NCBI GenBank assembly: GCA_964369685.1
Contig: CAYJFB010000011.1
Coordinates: forward strand, 11,382-75,381
Reading direction: 5' to 3'
Origin: Avidesulfovibrio sp964369685
GTDB taxonomy: Bacteria; Desulfobacterota; Desulfovibrionia; Desulfovibrionales; Desulfovibrionaceae
Length of the DNA: 64,000 nt
Positions 1-7,565 of this stretch are shown piece after piece. The translations under genes and the position numbers were made by a program. The notes beneath the pieces are model-generated. The model did no database searches, was not told the origin of the DNA, and worked only from the letters and a program-made list of their open reading frames with translations. Each line of letters begins with the position of its first letter. The stretch's first letter is position 1.

Positions 1-815
1 ATATTATCGGCAAACTCTGAGTGTGAGCCATTCCAATTGTTGGTAGGGAAAGCGCCTATACTATTGATTATATTAACTAAAACAGCTGTACCATAAGCCC
101 CCAAGCCTTGTCCTGTGACCGGGTTGCTTTTGAGTAAATCAAGGCATTCGCGATTAGCAACATTGAGTGCTTCTGCATCATATGGTTCAACCTTGGTTGC
201 TTTTGAGGTGACAGTTATGGCTTTCAGGTTTTTACTGCCCATCACAGCACCAACGCCACTGCGTCCTGCCGCTCTGTCTTTATCATTCATAATACACGCC
301 AACAGAGATTGATGTTCCCCTGCAGGACCAATATTCAAGACACTCGCCTTGGGGTGTGCGGCTTTGAGGGTTTCATTTATCGCTTCGGATTTCATATCAA
401 CATATTCATTGGCAGGCAAAATTTGAATCGTCGTATCTACAATATTAATATAAACAGGTTGTTTTGAGCGACCTTCAACAATCAAACCATCCCAGCCCGC
501 ACATTTCAATTTGGCTCCCCAAACACCACCGGAATTTGAACAAGCAATCATACCCGTCAGAGGAGATTTTGTGATGACCATATAACGACCTGAAGTTGGT
601 GAGGCTGTGCCTGTCATAGGGCCTGTTAAATAAATAAGCTTATTTTCGGCAGAGAGTGGATCAACAGTGGCAACACCTTCATCATACAATATTTTTGTAC
701 CTAATCCACGCCCACCAATAAACTTTTTGGCCAACTGTAGATCCAGTTTTTCAACACATATTGTTCCTTCGGTCAAATTGATTCGTGCCAATGTTCCGTG
801 ATATGCAGTACTCAT
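1..815 (-). CDS. Aldehyde:ferredoxin oxidoreductase, N-terminal part (cut by window edge)
   Basis: The ATG lies at 815-813, six to seven bases after a clear Shine-Dalgarno (CTGGAGG on the minus strand, 821-827). About 271 residues are visible and the frame stays open to base 1, so the C-terminal part lies outside the window. The start MSTAYHGTLARINLTEG, the GGRGLGTKIL segment, GPMTGTASPTSGRYMV and GRSGVGAVMGSKNLKA are typical of the first domain of the AOR family, which binds a tungsten bis-pterin cofactor. Family members oxidise aldehydes to carboxylates with ferredoxin, in the cytoplasm. The substrate cannot be told from this part. The Moco-type riboswitch just upstream fits a pterin-cofactor enzyme. 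Confidence 0.93.
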   Translation of the reverse strand, partial: MSTAYHGTLARINLTEGTICVEKLDLQLAKKFIGGRGLGTKILYDEGVATVDPLSAENKLIYLTGPMTGTASPTSGRYMVITKSPLTGMIACSNSGGVWGAKLKCAGWDGLIVEGRSKQPVYINIVDTTIQILPANEYVDMKSEAINETLKAAHPKASVLNIGPAGEHQSLLACIMNDKDRAAGRSGVGAVMGSKNLKAITVTSKATKVEPYDAEALNVANRECLDLLKSNPVTGQGLGAYGTAVLVNIINSIGAFPTNNWNGSHSEFADN

Positions 816-856
816 AACGGCCTCCAGGATAATTACTAAATTATATAGAATAATAA

Positions 857-985
857 GGAGGCGGGCACAAAAAAAAGATTTGCCTGCCTCAGCAGCAACA
901 AATCCTTTCCAAGAGGTGGGAGGCATCGCATGAATCGGACGATACCCATAGGCTTAATACCATCACTATTAAGCTCGGATTCATA
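857..985 (-). promoter_or_regulatory. Moco-type (molybdenum/tungsten cofactor) riboswitch in the AOR leader
   Basis: Read on the minus strand, the leader holds CCGAGC, AGTGATGG, TGCGATGCCTCCCA, GGAAAGG and CTGAGGCAGGC in this order, the conserved blocks I recall for the Moco RNA motif. The gene it precedes is a tungsten-pterin enzyme, which is a known setting for this class and its Tuco variants. The 3' arm GAGGCAGGC (890-882) can pair with GCCCGCCTC (866-858). The same GCCTCC can pair instead with GGAGGC of the Shine-Dalgarno at 826-821, so a translation on/off switch can be drawn. The aptamer call rests on motif recall, not on a covariance model score. Confidence 0.82.
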
Positions 986-1040
986 AAATATTATTTAACA
1001 CAGTTCAACTTGTCAACAAAAATCATTAATACATTGAATC

Positions 1041-1316
1041 TTATCCTCCCATAGTCATATGTTGAATTAAAAAATCTTTATAGAAGGCATCAATATCGCA
1101 TGGATCACCAAATAAATACATAGCACATCGTACAATTGGAAGAAGTTTTTTTGTATACATATGCTCTTCAATTTCAGTAAGTTGAGATTGTTCTTCCAAA
1201 AAAATACAGGCATTTTTGTAACTGTATTCATCATTTCCCCATGCAATAACCTGTTCTGCCTGGAGTAAAAAGACGTGCAGTTGTTTTTTTGAATAAGCAA
1301 AATCTTTATATATCAT
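1041..1316 (-). CDS. Hypothetical small protein
   Basis: A 91-residue frame from an ATG at 1316; an upstream GTG at 1340 would give 99 residues. Neither start has a good ribosome binding site. The protein is acidic and Tyr-rich, with no signal peptide or membrane segment, and starts MIYKDFAYSKKQLHVFL. It lies between the AOR leader and rpe on the same strand. I do not recognise the family. It may be a real small gene or a chance frame in AT-rich DNA. Confidence 0.45.
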   Translation of the reverse strand: MIYKDFAYSKKQLHVFLLQAEQVIAWGNDEYSYKNACIFLEEQSQLTEIEEHMYTKKLLPIVRCAMYLFGDPCDIDAFYKDFLIQHMTMGG

Positions 1317-1395
1317 AGTATTATTTATAAACAATAACACACTGCAAAGGCATCAATTCATCGTGACACCTTTGCATTCTGTTATAATTACAATA

Positions 1396-2079
1396 TTAAA
1401 CAAAAGTCGTACCGATTTGTTCAAAGGCCACACGTCGCTCGGTAAGGTTCTGTGCCGAATAAAATCCCGATCCGGAAACCAAAACATCGGCACCTGCTTG
1501 GAGCAATATTGCAGTATTTTCAAGAGTTACGCCGCCATCAACTTGAATATGAGTTGCCAAACCGCGTTGATTGAGCGTTGTGCGCAAGCTTTTTATTTTT
1601 TCCAACGTTGTAGGTAAAAAACGCTGTCCACCAAATCCCGGATTCACACTCATTAAAAGGATGAGATCCACATCTTCAAGAACATAATCCAAAACTGAAA
1701 GTGGAGTTGCCGGATTGAGTGCCACCCCAACTTGCATTCCCAATTCTCGAATGCGAACCAAAACGCGTTGTAAATGAACCGTAGACTCCGCGTGAACGAC
1801 CAACATGTCAGCACCTGCGGCGTGAAAGTCTTCAAGAAAGCGTTCAGGTTCACGAATCATTAAATGAACGTCAAAAAAAAGACGACTTTTCGCACGCACA
1901 CTTTTGATTACATGTTGTCCAAAGGTTATATTGGGAACGAAATGGCCATCCATGATATCCCAATGTACCCAGCGCAAACCGGCTGCTTCCAAATCCTGAA
2001 GAGCTCCGGAAAGATTGCCACAATCCGCTGAAAGCAATGAAGGAGACAAGATGGTTTCTTTTGGTTGATAAGAAAACAT
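1396..2079 (-). CDS. rpe: Ribulose-phosphate 3-epimerase
   Basis: 227 residues, the usual length. The protein is a TIM barrel that interconverts ribulose-5-phosphate and xylulose-5-phosphate in the pentose phosphate pathway. The motifs are all present: LSPSLLSADCGNL near residue 11, the metal-binding HWDIMDGHFVPNITFG, DVHLMI, MSVNPGFGGQ and the phosphate-binding VDGGV and GSGFY near the end. A Shine-Dalgarno is weak (GTTATGGGG about 9 bases before the ATG). A hairpin (GCAAAGG/CCTTTGC, about 1344-1376) follows the stop and may end the transcript. Confidence 0.97.
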   Translation of the reverse strand: MFSYQPKETILSPSLLSADCGNLSGALQDLEAAGLRWVHWDIMDGHFVPNITFGQHVIKSVRAKSRLFFDVHLMIREPERFLEDFHAAGADMLVVHAESTVHLQRVLVRIRELGMQVGVALNPATPLSVLDYVLEDVDLILLMSVNPGFGGQRFLPTTLEKIKSLRTTLNQRGLATHIQVDGGVTLENTAILLQAGADVLVSGSGFYSAQNLTERRVAFEQIGTTFV

Positions 2080-2315
2080 AAAAACCCCATAACTTGTTTT
2101 AAATGTATAAGTTATTTATATTATATTTATAAATGATTTATTTTTATAATGCAATAAAAACATCTTTATGCAGAAAATTTTTCTGAGAGGATGGAGAAAT
2201 ATCATTAGTATATATGTTTGTTACAATTGAACACCATGCCACATCAGCATAACGTCTTTATCTTTATATGAAATATGTTTTTAAAATATCCATACCCCCT
2301 GATTCAAATAAAATA

Positions 2316-2344
2316 TTGACATTTTCCTGCATTTGATCTAAATA
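2316..2344 (+). promoter_or_regulatory. Sigma70-type promoter of the tRNA gene
   Basis: TTGACA at 2316-2321 and TAAATA at 2339-2344 are separated by 17 bases and lie 18 bases before the tRNA. The -35 is a perfect consensus. A TACAAT at 2343-2348 overlaps but would give a 21-base spacer. Confidence 0.7.
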
Positions 2345-2361
2345 CAATACTGCTTTTGTAT

Positions 2362-2437
2362 GGACCTATAGCTCAGTTGGTAGAGCCTCCGGCTCATAAC
2401 CGGTCGGTCCCAGGTTCAAGTCCTGGTGGGTCCACCA
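2362..2437 (+). tRNA. tRNA with CAT anticodon (tRNA-Met, or Ile2 if lysidine-modified)
   Basis: A full cloverleaf can be drawn: acceptor GGACCTA pairing with TGGGTCC, D arm GCTCAGTTGGTAGAGC, anticodon loop CTCATAA, T arm CCAGG-TTCAAGT-CCTGG, discriminator A and an encoded CCA. The top pair of the anticodon stem is a T-T mismatch. The acceptor starts GG paired to CC, so it is not the usual bacterial initiator with a 1-72 mismatch. Elongator Met is most likely; the Ile2 type needs TilS identity checks. Confidence 0.93.
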
Positions 2438-2443
2438 ACTTTT

Positions 2444-2479
2444 GGCCACATTGTATAATCAATACAATGTGGCCTTTTT
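2444..2479 (+). terminator. Intrinsic terminator of the tRNA
   Basis: GGCCACATTGTAT (2444-2456) and ATACAATGTGGCC (2462-2474) form a perfect 13-bp stem with a 5-base loop, followed by TTTTT. It starts 7 bases after the encoded CCA. Confidence 0.92.
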
Positions 2480-2606
2480 CGTATTCTGTATCCAAAATTC
2501 TTTACATTTTCTCAAAAAACACATACAAAAAATAAAAGAAAATTATCGTAAAAGACCTTCAATAATCAACATCAAGATTCTATCAAACATAAAAAGGGAG
2601 ACTCCT

Positions 2607-3479
2607 ATGTCTACTCCGTCCGTTTTCCATTTTAAAAATTTTATGACAATGGAGCATTTTGTTCCTTCAGAGAAGGATAATACAAAAGTAGAAATAGATA
2701 TCGAAAAAAGTAACGTACATAATGTTTTTTTTAAACACAATCACTATACTTCAAGTAAATGGGAACAATATCTTTCAATTTACAACAGATTATTTGCACC
2801 GTTCATATTGAATGGTAAACCGATTCATCTTATGGAATTGGGTATACAAAACGGTGGTTCTCTTGAAATATGGCAAAAACTCTTCCCACAAAAATCACAT
2901 TTTGTGGGTGTTGACATTGATAAAAACTGTAAAAAGCTTGAATATAATGAATACATTGAAATTTTTATTGGTGATATTTCAAAAGGAGAGTTGCTCAATG
3001 ATGCTTTAAAAAATAGAAAATTTGATATAATCATTGATGATGCCTCACATTTTTGTCAACACGTTTGGAGTAATTTCAACAATACTTTTGAAATGTTGTC
3101 TCCCGGAGGACTTTATATCATTGAAGATTGTCACACAAGTTACTGGCAAAAATATGGCGGAGGCCTCAATGTTTCAGGTTCAATAATGGAAAACTTTAAA
3201 ATATTTATTGATATTATACATTATTATTACTTTAAAGATTTTGTTCCGCTGTCTGCAGAAACCAAAAAATTTTGTGAAAAATATCATCCGCAAATTGCCT
3301 CTATTTCTTTCTATGACTCCATCATTGTTATTGAAAAATATCTGAGCCATAAAGATAAACCTTTCAGAAATTACCTTTTTGGAAAAGAAGGCCTTGTTGT
3401 CGCCAATGAAACACAACTAAACGGCGGACACCTTGAAGTGACAGAAACAACACAATTTGAAAAACACTTTAAATATTAA
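2607..3479 (+). CDS. Class I SAM-dependent methyltransferase of the sugar/macrolide O-methyltransferase type
   Basis: 290 residues from the ATG at 2607, chosen because it follows AAAGGGAG and because the upstream extension runs back into the tRNA terminator. Motif I is LMELGIQNGGSLEIW, followed by FVGVDID (acidic end of beta 2) and DIIIDDASHFCQHVW with the His seen in MycE/TylF-like and cephalosporin-hydroxylase-like folds. LSPGGLYIIEDCHTSYW follows. Such enzymes often O-methylate sugars. It stands alone between the tRNA and the CDP-sugar genes, which suggests a role in the same glycan. The substrate is not known. Confidence 0.8.
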   Translation: MSTPSVFHFKNFMTMEHFVPSEKDNTKVEIDIEKSNVHNVFFKHNHYTSSKWEQYLSIYNRLFAPFILNGKPIHLMELGIQNGGSLEIWQKLFPQKSHFVGVDIDKNCKKLEYNEYIEIFIGDISKGELLNDALKNRKFDIIIDDASHFCQHVWSNFNNTFEMLSPGGLYIIEDCHTSYWQKYGGGLNVSGSIMENFKIFIDIIHYYYFKDFVPLSAETKKFCEKYHPQIASISFYDSIIVIEKYLSHKDKPFRNYLFGKEGLVVANETQLNGGHLEVTETTQFEKHFKY

Positions 3480-3513
3480 GCTGTTTATTCAATATATGAT
3501 TTTTTAAAAATAT

Positions 3514-3552
3514 GATATTTTGCCAAACAATTACAAGAGTTGGTAAAATATC
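3514..3552 (+). terminator. Hairpin after the methyltransferase gene
   Basis: GATATTTTGCCAA (3514-3526) and TTGGTAAAATATC (3540-3552) pair over 13 positions with one G-U pair. There is no long T tract after it, so it may stabilise a 3' end rather than terminate by itself. The rest of 3480-3771 is AT-rich with no other clear feature. Confidence 0.5.
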
Positions 3553-3771
3553 GTATAAAATAATAACCTCATAACATCATAGAAGTTAAAAAATAATTTA
3601 AACTTTACAAATAAAGACTCTTGCATGATACAAAATATAACCAAAGATCATGTAAAAAACATTGCTTACTATACTAGTTATATAAAAAAACAACTCAAAT
3701 TGTCATTCTTATTCATTTAAACCATAAATAAGCCTTACAATAAAGAGAGTGTCCTTTTCAGTGGAGAAAAT

Positions 3772-4548
3772 ATGAAAGTAGCAATCCTTGCAGGCGGACT
3801 TGGAACAAGACTCACAGAAGAAACAACAATTCACCCTAAGCCCATGGTAGAAATCGGTAATAAACCCATTTTATGGCATATCATGAAAATATATTCTCAT
3901 TATGGCTTTAATGACTTTGTTATTTTGGGTGGATATAAACAAAATCATATCAAAAATTTTTTTGTAAACTATTACACCGATCACTGTGATTTAACTGTTG
4001 ATTTTTCTACAAATTCCATTGAATTTCATGACAATCAAATTGATCCATGGAAAGTGACCATTCTTGATACGGGTACCGAAACATTGACAGGCGGACGAAT
4101 AAAAAAAGCACAAAAATATTTAGAAAACGATACGTTTATGCTGACTTACGGTGACGGTGTTGCAGATATCAACATCAAAGAACTTGTTGACTTTCATAAA
4201 AAACAGCAACGCCTTGCAACAATGAGTATTGTCCCGCTTGTCGGTAAATTCGGTGCCGTAAAGATTGATGATAAAACACATCAAGTTGTTGATTTTCATG
4301 AAAAACCAAAATATAATTCCAGTTTAATCAATATCGGTTTTTTTGTTCTTGAACCGAAGATTTTTCATTACCTCAATGATTCCGAACAAGAAATTTGGGA
4401 AACAACGCCACTACAAAAACTCACCCAAGACGGACAACTGTCTGCCTATACCCATCAAGGTTTCTGGCGTCCAATGGACATGTTACGTGACAAAATAGAA
4501 CTCAATGCCATGTGGGAACAAGGCGCACCTTGGAAAATATGGTCCTGA
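3772..4548 (+). CDS. rfbF: Glucose-1-phosphate cytidylyltransferase
   Basis: 258 residues, the usual length. It makes CDP-glucose from CTP and glucose-1-phosphate. The nucleotidyltransferase signature GGLGTRL is at residues 8-14 and KPM at 23-25; LTYGDGVADI carries the metal-binding Asp; the ending GFWRPMDMLRDK is typical of RfbF rather than RfbA. It is first of a run of CDP-sugar genes (3772-10263), 54 bases before rfbG. Confidence 0.96.
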   Translation: MKVAILAGGLGTRLTEETTIHPKPMVEIGNKPILWHIMKIYSHYGFNDFVILGGYKQNHIKNFFVNYYTDHCDLTVDFSTNSIEFHDNQIDPWKVTILDTGTETLTGGRIKKAQKYLENDTFMLTYGDGVADINIKELVDFHKKQQRLATMSIVPLVGKFGAVKIDDKTHQVVDFHEKPKYNSSLINIGFFVLEPKIFHYLNDSEQEIWETTPLQKLTQDGQLSAYTHQGFWRPMDMLRDKIELNAMWEQGAPWKIWS

Positions 4549-4602
4549 ACCTTTCTGCCTCTAAAAATTTTATTTATCAACACCCCAGCCAAGACAAAGA
4601 TC

Positions 4603-5709
4603 ATGATTGCTCTACACCGCTTTTATACTGACAAACGTATAATGATTACAGGACATGCAGGTTTTAAGGGAGCTTGGCTTGCTCATCTTTTACAGTCATG
4701 GGGGGCTTCTGTTGCGGGATATTCTTTGTTGTCAGATACAACATACACAATGTACGATATTATGGCCTTAAAACATCGATTGGATATGAATTGCATAGCT
4801 GATATTTGTGATATTGAAACACTACAAAAAATATTTATACGTTTTCAACCAGATATCGTTATCCATCTAGCAGCACAAGCCATTGTACGCAAATCCTATA
4901 CCAACCCCTTTGATACCTATAAAACAAACGTGCTTGGCACTCTGGCGCTTCTTGAAACAGCACGACAAACATCGTCTGTACGTGCTTTTGTCAATGTTAC
5001 AACAGATAAATGTTATGAAAATATTGAAAAAAATTATTTTTATAATGAAGAGGATCCGTTAGGCGGGTACGATATGTACTCTTCTTCAAAAGCGTGTTCA
5101 GAAATACTTACATCCTCATATAGACGCTCTTTTTTAAACAAAGAAGGCTTTGCCTTGGCTTCGGCACGAGCGGGCAACGTGATTGGAGGTGGCGACTGGG
5201 CTGTGGACAGACTGATTCCCGATTGTATCCGAGCATTCAGTGAAGAACAAACTGTACATATCCGCAACCCTGTTGCTGTACGCCCGTGGCAGCATGTGCT
5301 TGAACCACTTATGGGTTATTTGATTTTAGCACAAAAACTTTTTGAGAAACCTCAATCCTGCTCTACAGCATACAATTTTGGACCTGAAAAAAGTTGTATC
5401 CTCAAAGTTGCAGACGTAGCAACATTAGCTGCTAATGCATGGAATATACCACACGGTAACGCAACTGTAACCGTTGGTACAAACGATGAATTGCATGAAG
5501 CAGGCTTGTTGCAACTAGACATTACAAAAGCCAAAAAAGAATTACATTTTCAACCTGTATGGTCTGCATACAAAGCTATTTCTAAAACAATACAATGGTA
5601 TAAATCATTTTACAATAATAATAAAACAATGGTTGCATATACTGACAGACAAATTTCTGACTATATCATCGACGCACAAAAGAAAGAGATCTTTTGGAGT
5701 GCACAATAA
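4603..5709 (+). CDS. rfbG: CDP-glucose 4,6-dehydratase
   Basis: 368 residues, extended short-chain dehydrogenase fold. It turns CDP-glucose into CDP-4-keto-6-deoxyglucose. GHAGFKG at 17-23 binds NAD, HLAAQAIVR is near 88-96, and YSSSK at 159-163 gives catalytic Tyr159 and Lys163. RPWQHVLEPL is a strong family signature. The next gene starts 11 bases after the stop, so the two are likely co-transcribed. Confidence 0.96.
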   Translation: MIALHRFYTDKRIMITGHAGFKGAWLAHLLQSWGASVAGYSLLSDTTYTMYDIMALKHRLDMNCIADICDIETLQKIFIRFQPDIVIHLAAQAIVRKSYTNPFDTYKTNVLGTLALLETARQTSSVRAFVNVTTDKCYENIEKNYFYNEEDPLGGYDMYSSSKACSEILTSSYRRSFLNKEGFALASARAGNVIGGGDWAVDRLIPDCIRAFSEEQTVHIRNPVAVRPWQHVLEPLMGYLILAQKLFEKPQSCSTAYNFGPEKSCILKVADVATLAANAWNIPHGNATVTVGTNDELHEAGLLQLDITKAKKELHFQPVWSAYKAISKTIQWYKSFYNNNKTMVAYTDRQISDYIIDAQKKEIFWSAQ

Positions 5710-5719
5710 GGAACACATC

Positions 5720-6262
5720 GTGAAATTCACTCCGTTGGCAATAAAAGATGCATACCTTATCGAATGTACAGAATTTCTTGATGAGCGTGGTGCGTTTTCT
5801 CGTCTTTTTTGTGAGCATATGTTGAGAGAATATGATATTCATTTTATGATGAAACAATCTTCTCTTTCAAAAAACAAAAAAAAAGGTGTTTTGCGCGGAA
5901 TGCACTATCAAACAGCACCGTTTGGCGAACAAAAAATAGTGACCTGTGTAAAAGGTGCGGGATATGATGTTTTTGTTGATTTACGACCGAAAAGCCCAAC
6001 ATATTTAACATGGGTTGGCATTGAATTAACAGAAACAAACAACAAAATGGTGTTTATTCCCAAACAATGCGCGCACGGTTTTCAAACTCTACTTGATGAC
6101 ACCTCGTTTCTTTATTATATTGATACTATTTATCACCCTGAAGCCTCAACAGGCGTTCGTTACAATGATCCTGCCATTGGTATTCAATGGCCTCCTGAAA
6201 AAACATTGATTATCAGTGAAAAAGATCAAACGTTTCCTCTTATTGTACAAGGAACTGACTAA
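5720..6262 (+). CDS. dTDP-4-dehydrorhamnose 3,5-epimerase family protein (CDP-sugar epimerase)
   Basis: 180 residues from a GTG at 5720. This start is preferred because AAGGA lies 7 bases before it and because the N-terminus then aligns with RfbC-type cupins; the longer frame would run back into rfbG. Catalytic His62 lies in GVLRGMHYQ, and the family ending YHPEASTGVRYNDPAIG is intact. In this context the likely substrate is CDP-4-keto-6-deoxyglucose or its C-methylated product, not dTDP-sugar, since no dTDP-glucose genes are here. Confidence 0.9.
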   Translation: MKFTPLAIKDAYLIECTEFLDERGAFSRLFCEHMLREYDIHFMMKQSSLSKNKKKGVLRGMHYQTAPFGEQKIVTCVKGAGYDVFVDLRPKSPTYLTWVGIELTETNNKMVFIPKQCAHGFQTLLDDTSFLYYIDTIYHPEASTGVRYNDPAIGIQWPPEKTLIISEKDQTFPLIVQGTD

Positions 6263-6278
6263 ATATAAAGGATCCCTC

Positions 6279-7502
6279 ATGCCAACATGTAGATTTTGCA
6301 AAAAACCACTACAAACGATTTTTGCCGACTTAAATATGGCTCCCTTATCAAACAGTTATGTTTCCGCTGTAAATCGTTATGCCAAAGAAAATACCTATCC
6401 CTTGATCACCTATGTGTGTGATGCGTGCTTTTTGGTACAAACACATGATTTTGTACATTCACAAGAAATGTTTACCAAAGAGTATGCATATAGATCCTCA
6501 TGTTCAAATTCCTGGTTAAAACATTGCCAACAATACGTAGACACGATCTCCCAACGACTGGTGTTAACAAAAAAATCAAAAGTTCTTGAAATAGCAAGTA
6601 ATGACGGTTATCTATTACAATATTTTCAACAAAAAAACATTCCCTGTCAGGGTATCGAACCCTGCCAAGATGTCGCAGAGCTGGCCATTGCAAAAGGTAT
6701 TCCCACTGTTATTGAGTTTTGGACAGAAACTTTGGCAAACACACTACAACCTGACGCAGATTTAATCTGCATGTGCAACGTATTGGCACATGTTCCAGAC
6801 ATTAATGATTTTACTAAAGCGATCAAACACGCTCTTGCACCTACAGGCACAGTAACTATAGAATTTCCTCATATCTACAACCTAATACAGTATAACCAAT
6901 TTGACACTATATATCATGAACACTATTCATATTTATCACTATTATTTGTAAGAACATTATTTGAAAAACACAATCTTACCATTTATGACGTTGAAACATT
7001 ATCGACACATGGCGGTTCGTTGCGTGTGTATGGCTGCCACAAAGAACACCTTATCCCCATAAATACTACCGTTGAAAAAATACTGCATGCAGAAAAAGAA
7101 CAGGGATTGGATAATACTACTGTATATAGATCCTTTCAAAAAAATATCCAAACAGTTAAAAATGATCTCTTACAAACTTTGATTAAAATTAAAAATAGAG
7201 AAAAATCTATTGTAGCCTATGGAGCCTCGGCAAAAGGTAATACCCTGTTCAATTATTGTGGAATTTCATATGATTTTATCGACTATTCTGTTGACATGAA
7301 CACTGCAAAACAAAACACATTTTTACCAGGAAGTCATATTCCTGTGTATCCTCCTACAAAAATTTCTGAAACAAAGCCGGACTATATCTTAATCACCCCA
7401 TGGAATATCAAACAAGAAATAATCAATCAACTTCGACATACCAATGCATGGGATTGTAAGTATATTGTTGCCATCCCTAGAATTGAAATCGGCGCTTTTT
7501 AA
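6279..7502 (+). CDS. NDP-hexose C-methyltransferase (zinc-binding N-terminus)
   Basis: 407 residues from the ATG at 6279 with AAAGGA before it. Order: a zinc-binding domain with CxxC at Cys4/Cys7 and at Cys47/Cys50; the SAM domain with VLEIASNDGYLL at about 102-113 and IEFPH; then a C-terminal domain with VAYGASAKGNTL and YSVDMNTAKQNTFLPGSHIPV. This is the architecture of the TylCIII/EryBIII sugar C-methyltransferases, which add a methyl to C3 of a 4-keto sugar. It follows the epimerase by 16 bases. Confidence 0.9.
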   Translation: MPTCRFCKKPLQTIFADLNMAPLSNSYVSAVNRYAKENTYPLITYVCDACFLVQTHDFVHSQEMFTKEYAYRSSCSNSWLKHCQQYVDTISQRLVLTKKSKVLEIASNDGYLLQYFQQKNIPCQGIEPCQDVAELAIAKGIPTVIEFWTETLANTLQPDADLICMCNVLAHVPDINDFTKAIKHALAPTGTVTIEFPHIYNLIQYNQFDTIYHEHYSYLSLLFVRTLFEKHNLTIYDVETLSTHGGSLRVYGCHKEHLIPINTTVEKILHAEKEQGLDNTTVYRSFQKNIQTVKNDLLQTLIKIKNREKSIVAYGASAKGNTLFNYCGISYDFIDYSVDMNTAKQNTFLPGSHIPVYPPTKISETKPDYILITPWNIKQEIINQLRHTNAWDCKYIVAIPRIEIGAF

Positions 7503-7565
7503 TGACACTTGAACAAAAGAGCATACAAACACTCGTCACAGAACAAAGCTTTTTGAGGAAAAATC

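Noticed and set aside
115..312. Small plus-strand open frame at the window start
   Set aside because: It is antisense to the AOR coding region, whose frame is conserved throughout.
2442..2606. N-terminal extension of the methyltransferase to 2442
   Set aside because: It begins inside the tRNA terminator and has no ribosome site; the ATG at 2607 has AAAGGGAG before it.
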